Positions 58,055-64,000 of a stretch of 64,000 nt of DNA are shown here, piece by piece. This stretch comes from Mycobacterium decipiens (GTDB lineage Bacteria; Actinomycetota; Actinomycetes; Mycobacteriales; Mycobacteriaceae), in assembly GCF_963853665.1 (NCBI RefSeq), contig NZ_OY970459.1, forward strand, positions 310,001 to 374,000, read 5' to 3'. The translations under genes and the position numbers were made by a program. The notes beneath the pieces were generated by a model that searched no databases, was not told the DNA's origin, and saw only the letters and a program-made list of their open reading frames with translations. How positions within the stretch are numbered: position 1 is the first letter of the stretch; every line of letters starts with the position of its first letter.

Positions 58055-58121
58055 CTTCGCGAGCGTAGCGCTGCGCAGGAGCTTTCTGTCTCGCTTTCAC
58101 AGCGGGGTTACCCTCGGCGAT

Positions 58122-59279
58122 GTGACCTGCGCGTTGGCCAAGTGGGGCAGCAGCGGGCTGGCCTACCTGACCGGGCTGCCCGACGGCCCACCCGACTTCT
58201 CCCGCGCCAACGTGTTGGGGCGCGCCGAGGAAATCGCCGCCGATGCGGCCACACTGCTGACCGGGCGGGCCGGGCTGCTCGGATTGACCCGTGGTGGGCG
58301 CGTGTCGGCCGGCGGGGCGAGTCGGTTGCTGGCGGCTCGGGATGGCTGGTGCGCGATCACGCTGTCTCGCCCCGACGACGTCGCGGCGGTTCCCGCGTTG
58401 CTGTGTGCCGATTCGGTGCCCGAAGACCCGTGGCCGATGCTGCAACGTTGGACGCGAACGCGGCCGTTGTCCGCCATCACCGAACGGGCCCAGCTGCTCG
58501 ACATTCCCGCGGGCGCGCTCGGCGAGGCAAAACCCGCACCGCCGCGGATACGCCGCAGCGGGCCGCGGGCCCCGGTGCGCGGTCCGGCCGGCCTGCTGGT
58601 CGCCGACCTGTCGTCGATGTGGGCCGGCCCGCTATGTGGGCACCTGCTGGCCCGGGCGGGCGCCACCGTCGTCAAGGTGGAAAGTCCGCGCCGCCCCGAC
58701 GGCACCCGCGCCGGCGATCAGGCCTTCTTCGACTGGATCAACGGTGAAAAGCTGTCCTACTGCCTCGATTTCGACCATCAGGCCGGCGAGTTGCGTGAGC
58801 TAGTGGCCGTCGCCGACATCGTGATCGAAGGGTCGCGACCTGCCGTGTTGGCCCGGCGCCGACTCGGACCCGACCACGTGCCGGCTCGGGCCGGGCGAAT
58901 CTGGCTGCGGATCACCGGGCATGGCGCACACGCCGGACGGCCGGCGTTCGGCGACGATGCCGCCGTGGCCGGCGGGTTGGTCGGCGGCGGTCCCGATGGG
59001 CCGGTGTTCTGTGCGGACGCGATCGCCGACCCGCTGGCCGGCCTCGAAGCGAGTTTGGCGGTGGCCGAATCGCTACGCCGCGGCGGTGGCGAACTCATCG
59101 ACGTGTCCATGGCGTCGGTCGCGGCGAGCTACGCGGCGCTGCCGGTAACGGCATCGGACTCGGCGTATCCGGCCGCACCGCCATCGGCGCCGCCAGCCGC
59201 AAGTGCAGCAGCACAGCTTGGGGCCGACAACCCCGCCGTCCGCCATCTGATCGCTGAAAGACATTGCCTATCATGCTGA
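58122..59279 (+). CDS. Class III CoA-transferase (CaiB/BaiF family)
   Basis: 385 residues from GTG 58122. The first 170 residues are less typical; from about 165 the family core appears: LLVADLSSMWAGPLCGHLLA, ATVVKVESPRRPDGTR, FFDWINGEKLSYCLDF and GRIWLRITGHG. The protein ends soon after about residue 350, so the C-terminal part is short for the family. It would move CoA between carboxylic acids. The next gene starts 7 bases inside it. H37Rv, as far as I recall, lacks it between Rv0216 and lipW. Confidence 0.85.
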   Translation: MTCALAKWGSSGLAYLTGLPDGPPDFSRANVLGRAEEIAADAATLLTGRAGLLGLTRGGRVSAGGASRLLAARDGWCAITLSRPDDVAAVPALLCADSVPEDPWPMLQRWTRTRPLSAITERAQLLDIPAGALGEAKPAPPRIRRSGPRAPVRGPAGLLVADLSSMWAGPLCGHLLARAGATVVKVESPRRPDGTRAGDQAFFDWINGEKLSYCLDFDHQAGELRELVAVADIVIEGSRPAVLARRRLGPDHVPARAGRIWLRITGHGAHAGRPAFGDDAAVAGGLVGGGPDGPVFCADAIADPLAGLEASLAVAESLRRGGGELIDVSMASVAASYAALPVTASDSAYPAAPPSAPPAASAAAQLGADNPAVRHLIAERHCLSC

Positions 59280-60588
59280 TTCGGCGGGCCACATTGCTGG
59301 ACGGGACGACGGCCGATATCCGGGTGGGTGACCGGATCGAGGAGGTGGGCGGCGCGCTGGCCGCCACGAGCGGGGAAAGCGTGTTCGACGCCGCCGGTCG
59401 GACCGTGATACCCGGTTTGCACGACCACCACGTACACCTGCATTCGGCAGCGTCCGCGTTGGATTCGCTATTCGTAGGGCCGCCCCTGGTTCGCACCAAA
59501 GAACAACTGGCACAATCCTTATCGAGCGCGACGCCCGGCGCCGACGGGTGGATCCGCGCTGTCGGCTATCACGAGTCCGTTGCCGGGCGGTTGGACCGGA
59601 GTGCTCTCGATGCGCTACTCGGAAGCATTCCGGTGCGTGTCCAGCACCGCAGCGGCGTGCTGTGGATTCTCAACTCCGCGGCGCTGGCCCGCGTCGGCCT
59701 GGCCGAGCATGGCGACGGGCTGCTGCGCAGTGCGGATCGTGGCTGGTCCGACGCGCTACAGCGACGCGAACCCGACCTGGCCGAGCTGAGCCGCGGGCTG
59801 ATCGAGATCGGTGTCACCGGAGTCACCGACGCCACTCCAGACCTCGGTGCCGACGACATGGTCTCGCTGCTGGTGGCGCACCGTCGCGGCGAGTTTCGGC
59901 CGCGGCTGCGGTTGCTGTCACCGGGTAAGAAGATCCTGCAGGACGACCAACTGGACCTGGATTCGCTCACGACCTGGATTGTCAACCAGCACAACGCCGA
60001 CCGGCCGGTCGCCGTGCATTGCGTGACCGCGGCTCAACTGGTGGTCACCATCGCCGCCCTGCGGGCGGCGGGCGGCCATCGGTTCGATCGCATCGAGCAT
60101 GCCGCGGTAGTGCCTGAGGACAACGTGGCCGACCTGACCGAGCTAGCAAGGTCGGGGGTCTCACGGTGGTGACACAGCCCAATTTCGTCGCCGAGCGCGG
60201 CGATCAATACCTGGCCGAGGTTCCCCCGGCCGAGCATGGTCAGCTCTGGCGGGTCGCGTCGCTGCTGAACGCACACGTGCCCGTTGCGTTGTCCACCGAT
60301 ATGCCTTTCGGTCACGGCGACCCGTGGGCGGCGATGCGGGCCGCCGTGCACCGCAGCACACCGAGCGGTGCCGTCCTCAACGCGGCCGAATGCATCCCGG
60401 CGCGAACGGCTTTGAACATGTTCCTGGGCTGGTCCGACAACCCGGGCCGGGAGCGGACCATCGAAACCGGACAGCCGGGTGACCTGTGTGTGCTGGCCGT
60501 GGCGCCCGCGGTGGCGCTGGCCGAGCTGGATTCGGCAATGGTGGCCGCGACGATCATCGGCGGCGAACTCGTCTATGTGGCAGTGTGA
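59273..60588 (+). pseudogene. Amidohydrolase (YtcJ/imidazolonepropionase-like), frameshifted
   Basis: Two frames together make one amidohydrolase of about 437 residues. The first (59273-60172) has the metal motif HDHHVHLHS, then VHCVTAAQ and RIEHAAVVPE. The second, in another frame from about 60166, continues TQPNFVAERGDQYL and carries STDMPFG with the last metal-binding Asp and the closing strand IGGELVYVAV. At 60159-60162 the sequence TCTC replaces an expected TC; removing two bases restores one continuous frame reading SGVTVVTQPNF. As given, the protein stops before the final Asp and should be inactive. Its start overlaps the CoA-transferase stop by 7 bases. Confidence 0.82.
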
Positions 60589-60597
60589 TCCGAGCGA

Positions 60598-61503
60598 TCA
60601 GCCCGGTGGGGCCAGCGCTGCTCGCAAACTGTCGCACTGGCTGGTGAAAAACCGCTGTGAAAGTGCAACGTTCGGCGCCACCAGATCAAAGCCGTGGAAC
60701 GCACCCTCCACCACTTCTACCTGGCATGGCACCCCAGCGCCGGTGAGGCGTTTCGCGTAGGCCAGATCCTCGTCGTAGAAAAGGTCGTTTGTACCGACGC
60801 CTATCCAGGCCGGTGGCAGGCCGGCAAGGTCGTCGCGCCTACCCGGAACGGCCACCCCTGGGTCCGCATCGCCAAGATATGCCGTCCAGCCGAACCGATT
60901 GGACCGCGCGTTCCACAGCCGGTAGTGCGGATTGGCAGCAGGGGCCATCGAACTCCGGTCGTCGAGCATCGGGTACACCAGCAGCTGAAATGCCGGTGCG
61001 ACGTCGCCGCGATCGCGAGCGAGCAGAGCCAGCGCCGCCGCGAGGCCGCCGCCGGCACTGGCACCGCCGATCGCCACCCGCGCGCGGTCCACCGCGGGCA
61101 GGCCGGCCAGCCACGTCATGGCGGAGTAGCAGTCCTCAAGCGGCGCCGGATACGGATGTTCGGGCGCCAGCCGGTATTCCACCGACGCGACGGTGATGCC
61201 CAGTCTGCTACTGAACTGGCGGCAGAGCCGGTCGTCGCTTTGCGCGGTGCCCATTACGTATCCGCCGCCGTGAATCCACAGCAGCGCGGGCGTTGGTTCG
61301 GTGACGCCCGCGGGCCGGTACAGCCGGACGCCGACCCCGGATTCCAGGGTGAGCACCTCGATATCGGCGGGTGTGCGGGATGTTCGACGCCCCATCACCG
61401 CGGTTAGGGCCCGCACGAGTGGCAGGGTCCGAGGACCGACCAGTTGTCGGGGGGTGACTACGGCGATGCGCCGCAGGTCTGGGTGGACATCGTTGCCGGA
61501 CAT
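60598..61503 (-). CDS. lipW: Esterase/lipase LipW (hormone-sensitive lipase family)
   Basis: 301 residues. HSL-family oxyanion motif LLWIHGGGYVMG, nucleophile elbow IGGASAGGGLA, acid in GTNDLFYDEDLAY and catalytic His in EGAFHGFDL are all intact. No signal peptide. Likely hydrolyses short- to medium-chain esters. Convergent with the amidohydrolase (9-base gap), and divergent from the Mo enzyme with 105 bases between starts. Confidence 0.93.
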   Translation of the reverse strand: MSGNDVHPDLRRIAVVTPRQLVGPRTLPLVRALTAVMGRRTSRTPADIEVLTLESGVGVRLYRPAGVTEPTPALLWIHGGGYVMGTAQSDDRLCRQFSSRLGITVASVEYRLAPEHPYPAPLEDCYSAMTWLAGLPAVDRARVAIGGASAGGGLAAALALLARDRGDVAPAFQLLVYPMLDDRSSMAPAANPHYRLWNARSNRFGWTAYLGDADPGVAVPGRRDDLAGLPPAWIGVGTNDLFYDEDLAYAKRLTGAGVPCQVEVVEGAFHGFDLVAPNVALSQRFFTSQCDSLRAALAPPG

Positions 61504-61608
61504 CGGTCCAGTATGCGTGGTCGCCGTTTCGCCCCGTCGGCACGTTTCTTTTGGCAGGGTTTCTTGGCAAGCTTCGGTTTGTCCATCAAGGGATGGGGTG
61601 GTGGCCTG

Positions 61609-62937
61609 ATGAGTGATCCAGCAGACGGCCCGGAAACCGAGAACGGCTTCGGCTTTCCCACCGGGCTATGGCGCTGGGCCCAGCGCCATAGCCCGCCGGG
61701 TTTGCAACGTCTGACCCAGTTTCGCAGCCCGCTGCGTGGTCCGTGGCTGACGTCGGTCTTCGGTTTGGTGCTGTTGGTGACGTTGCCGATCGTCATCGTC
61801 ACCGGGCTACTTTCCTACGTCGCCTATGCGCCGCAGCTGGGTCAGGCCATCCCCGGCGACGTCGGCTGGCTGCGGCTACCCAGCTTCACCTGGCCGACCC
61901 GTCCGTCCTGGCTGTACCGGTTGACCCAGGGGCTGCATGTGGGGCTGGGGCTGGTACTCATTCCCGTGGTGCTGGCCAAGCTATGGTCGGTAATCCCGCG
62001 GCTGTTCGTGTGGCCGCCGGCACGCTCGATCGCCCAGTTGCTGGAACGGCTGTCGGTGCTGATGTTGGTCGGCGGGATCCTGTTCCAGATCGTCACCGGT
62101 GTGCTCAACATCCAGTACGACTACATCTTCGGGTTCAGCTTCTACACCGGCCACTATTTCGGGGCCTGGGTCTTTATCGCCGGTTTTCTGCTGCATATTG
62201 CGGTCAAGATCCCACGGATGGTCACCGGGTTGCGGTCGGTGCCGATGCGAGAGGTGTTGCGCACCAACGTGGCCGACACTCGCCCGCAGCCGCGTGACCC
62301 GGACGGCTTGGTAGCGGCCCACCCCGGTGAGCCGACGCTGAGCCGCCGCGGTGCCCTGGGATTGGTCGGTGCCGGTGTGCTGTTGATCGGCGTACTGACG
62401 GTTGGGCAAACCCTCGGCGGTATCACCCGCCGGGCCGCGCTGCTGCTGCCACGGGGTCGCGTCGCCAGCCCGGGCGACTTCCCGATCAACAAGACCGCCG
62501 CCGCCGCCGGGGTCAGACCGGCGGCCACCGGCCCGGGCTGGCGGTTGGTGCTGCGTGGCGGGCCTTCGGAGGTGGTGCTGGACCGTGCCGCGCTGGCCGG
62601 CTTGCCGCAACACACCGCCCGGTTGCCCCTCGCCTGCGTCGAGGGGTGGTCGGCCGTCCGCACCTGGGGTGGCGTGCCGCTGGCCGAGTTGGCCCTGTTG
62701 GCGGGTGTGCCGGCGGCGAGCTCGGCTCATGTCACGTCGCTGCAGCGTGGCGGGGCCTTCGGCGAGGCAAAGTTGGCGGCGAATCAGATCGCTGATCCCG
62801 ATGCGCTGCTGGCGCTGCGGGTCGACGGGGCCGACCTGTCGTTGGACCACGGCTATCCCGCCCGGGTCATTGTTCCGGCCCTGCCCGGTGTGCACAACAC
62901 CAAATGGGTCGCGGCCATCGAATTCCACAAGGGGTGA
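61609..62937 (+). CDS. Membrane cytochrome-b-like / sulfite-oxidase-type molybdopterin protein (Rv0218 type)
   Basis: 442 residues from ATG 61609, exactly the H37Rv length. The N-terminal half has four helices in a cytochrome b561-like arrangement with His in LTQGLHVGLGL, YTGHYFGAWVFIAGFLLHI as possible haem ligands. A fifth helix (about 245-265) leads to the oxidoreductase molybdopterin-binding domain, with the Mo-ligating Cys in RLPLACVEGWS and GYPARVIVPALPG. This suggests a membrane Mo enzyme passing electrons to haem. The small membrane protein gene starts one base after the stop. Confidence 0.9.
   Translation: MSDPADGPETENGFGFPTGLWRWAQRHSPPGLQRLTQFRSPLRGPWLTSVFGLVLLVTLPIVIVTGLLSYVAYAPQLGQAIPGDVGWLRLPSFTWPTRPSWLYRLTQGLHVGLGLVLIPVVLAKLWSVIPRLFVWPPARSIAQLLERLSVLMLVGGILFQIVTGVLNIQYDYIFGFSFYTGHYFGAWVFIAGFLLHIAVKIPRMVTGLRSVPMREVLRTNVADTRPQPRDPDGLVAAHPGEPTLSRRGALGLVGAGVLLIGVLTVGQTLGGITRRAALLLPRGRVASPGDFPINKTAAAAGVRPAATGPGWRLVLRGGPSEVVLDRAALAGLPQHTARLPLACVEGWSAVRTWGGVPLAELALLAGVPAASSAHVTSLQRGGAFGEAKLAANQIADPDALLALRVDGADLSLDHGYPARVIVPALPGVHNTKWVAAIEFHKG
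61662..61695. repeat. 34-base perfect palindrome inside the Rv0218-type gene
   Basis: CGGGCTATGGCGCTGGG is followed at once by its exact reverse complement. It encodes residues 18-29 (GLWRWAQRHSPP region) 50 bases after the start codon. Such a perfect, gapless palindrome is rare in coding DNA and could form a cruciform or an mRNA hairpin near the start. Confidence 0.95.
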
Positions 62938-62938
62938 A

Positions 62939-63490
62939 ATGCCCAGTATTCCAACGCTTTTCAAGGCTTCCTACGGGTCGGGTCCAATGCACCTGTTGGC
63001 GATGGTGTCCGGTTTCGCCCTGCTGGGCTACATCTTGGCCACCGTCAGGCCGTCGGAGCTGTGGAACCAGGGCACCTGGTGGCAGTCGATTGCCGTCTGG
63101 TTCGTGGCCGCGGTCGTCGCCCACGACCTGGTGCTGTTCCCGCTCTACGCGCTGGCCGACCGGATCCTGACCATGCGGGTCGGCCGGCGCGACGGCTCGG
63201 CGGCCCGCCGCCACCCAGAAGTACCGGCGCGAAACTACATTCGGATTCCAGCGCTGGCGGCCGGTTTGACGCTGGTGGTTTTTCTCCCCGGCATCATCAA
63301 GCAGGGTGCGCCGAAGTACCTGGAGGCGACCGGACAGACCCAGGACCCGTTTCTGGGCAGGTGGCTGCTGCTCACCGCGGTCCTGTTCGGGATCAGTGCG
63401 ATCGCCTACTCCATCCGCCTTGTCGTCGCGCGCAGGCGCGGCGGGGATGAACAGGGTGTTCACAGGGGTGGTGCCACCGACGAGGGGTAG
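62939..63490 (+). CDS. Small conserved membrane protein (Rv0219 type)
   Basis: 183 residues with four helices (about 18-36, 50-75, 108-125, 138-162) and a basic loop RVGRRDGSAARR. No known domain recognised. It begins one base after the Mo enzyme's stop and is followed after 9 bases by lipC, so it belongs to the same operon. It could be a partner of the cytochrome/Mo protein. Confidence 0.85.
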   Translation: MPSIPTLFKASYGSGPMHLLAMVSGFALLGYILATVRPSELWNQGTWWQSIAVWFVAAVVAHDLVLFPLYALADRILTMRVGRRDGSAARRHPEVPARNYIRIPALAAGLTLVVFLPGIIKQGAPKYLEATGQTQDPFLGRWLLLTAVLFGISAIAYSIRLVVARRRGGDEQGVHRGGATDEG

Positions 63491-63499
63491 GCTCCCCCC

Positions 63500-64000
63500 A
63501 TGAGGCAGCGACGCATTACCGGGCCAACTAATGCACCCTGCATCAGATGGTTCCTTCGTGCTCGCCCTGCTGACTATTTGCTGGCCCTGAGCGTTGCGGG
63601 CGCTTCGTTACCGGTGGTAGGCAAGCACCTCGAGCCGCTCGGCGCCATTACCGCCCTCGGTGTCTGGGGAGCGCGGCAGGCGCCCGCGTTCGTGTCCGCG
63701 ACGGCAAGGGATTTGCTGCCGCTGGGCGTTGACGAGGATCGCCGTCAGGATCGTGCCAGCACGCAGGAGGTTTCCGTCGCGGCGTTGCGAGGCATCGTTT
63801 CGCCCGACGACCTTGCTGTCGAATGGCCGGCGCCCGAGCGCACACCGCCGGTGTGGGGAGCACTGCGTCACCGCCGGTACCTCCACCGCCGCCGCGTCCT
63901 GTATGGGGATGACCCGGCCCAGCTCCTCGACGTATGGCGCCGCAAAGATTTGCCTACCAAACCCGCACCGGTGTTGATCTTCGTCCCGGGCGGTGCCTGG
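63500..64000 (+). CDS. lipC: Esterase LipC, N-terminal part (runs off the window)
   Basis: 167 codons in frame to the window end, from ATG 63500. The visible part includes a hydrophobic segment (YLLALSVAGASLPVVG), a conserved N-terminal domain and the beginning of the hydrolase core, LIFVPGGAW, where the HGGGW-type oxyanion motif occurs in this family (here PGGAW). The catalytic Ser, Asp and His would lie beyond the window. Position after the Rv0219-type gene matches lipC, a cell-surface esterase in M. tuberculosis. Confidence 0.88.
   Translation, partial: MRQRRITGPTNAPCIRWFLRARPADYLLALSVAGASLPVVGKHLEPLGAITALGVWGARQAPAFVSATARDLLPLGVDEDRRQDRASTQEVSVAALRGIVSPDDLAVEWPAPERTPPVWGALRHRRYLHRRRVLYGDDPAQLLDVWRRKDLPTKPAPVLIFVPGGAW

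Noticed and set aside
58055..58121. GC-rich partial inverted repeat between the Rv0216-type and CoA-transferase genes
   Set aside because: Arms pair poorly and the stretch could be the unannotated 5' part of the CoA-transferase; too weak to call a terminator.

Overview
The window is chromosomal DNA of a slow-growing Mycobacterium that is not a member of the M. tuberculosis complex. GC is high, GTG starts and 4-base stop/start overlaps are common, and the gene order follows the M. tuberculosis H37Rv segment Rv0173 to Rv0220 almost gene for gene. Rv numbers below are from memory of that genome. Departures from H37Rv are: a second luxR-type gene beside bglS, a soxR/SDR/queA-like trio after pckA where H37Rv has nadR and Rv0213c, and extra lipid-metabolism genes around fadD4, fadE3 and Rv0216. 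Few mobile signatures were seen: no tRNA, rRNA, transposase or CRISPR.

Layout. 1-5228: end of the mce1 operon (lprK, mce1F and four Mce-associated membrane proteins), a lipid importer. 5246-9507 (minus): sigG, a pirin, a YhgE-type membrane protein and lprO, probably one unit driven by a RecA-independent DNA-damage promoter. 9618-13901: monoglyceride lipase, a DUF2786 protein, a small metalloprotein and bglS. 13912-18482: an accessory luxR copy, the copper metallothionein mymT, a methyltransferase, an SPW membrane protein, ilvD and the copper repressor ricR. Matching RicR operators sit at mymT and at ricR. 18616-27839: MFS exporter, L,D-transpeptidase, an unknown 617-residue protein, a fused ABC exporter with a repeat-rich leader, and the native luxR copy. 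27940-34685: TetR plus molybdopterin oxidoreductase, zmp1, and two Mce-associated-like proteins.

34182-48334: MmpL11, haem-binding Rv0203 and MmpL3 with their neighbours (haem and mycolate transport), trmB, and a tandem pair of GTPase-like membrane proteins. 48527-50356: pckA. 50372-52673: a SoxR sensor divergent from a short-chain dehydrogenase and a QueA-like protein, with a perfect SoxR-box-like palindrome between them. 52726-60588: acyl-CoA metabolism (fadD4, enoyl-CoA hydratase, fadE3, double-hotdog protein, class III CoA-transferase) ending in an amidohydrolase broken by a 2-base duplication. 60598-64000: lipW, a sulfite-oxidase-like haem/Mo membrane protein, a small membrane protein and the start of lipC.

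The most notable signals are the inverted pair of near-identical luxR genes enclosing the copper locus, with a degraded bglS 3' end marking the insertion; the SoxR-controlled SDR/QueA-like operon; and the duplicated hairpin leader before the ABC exporter.
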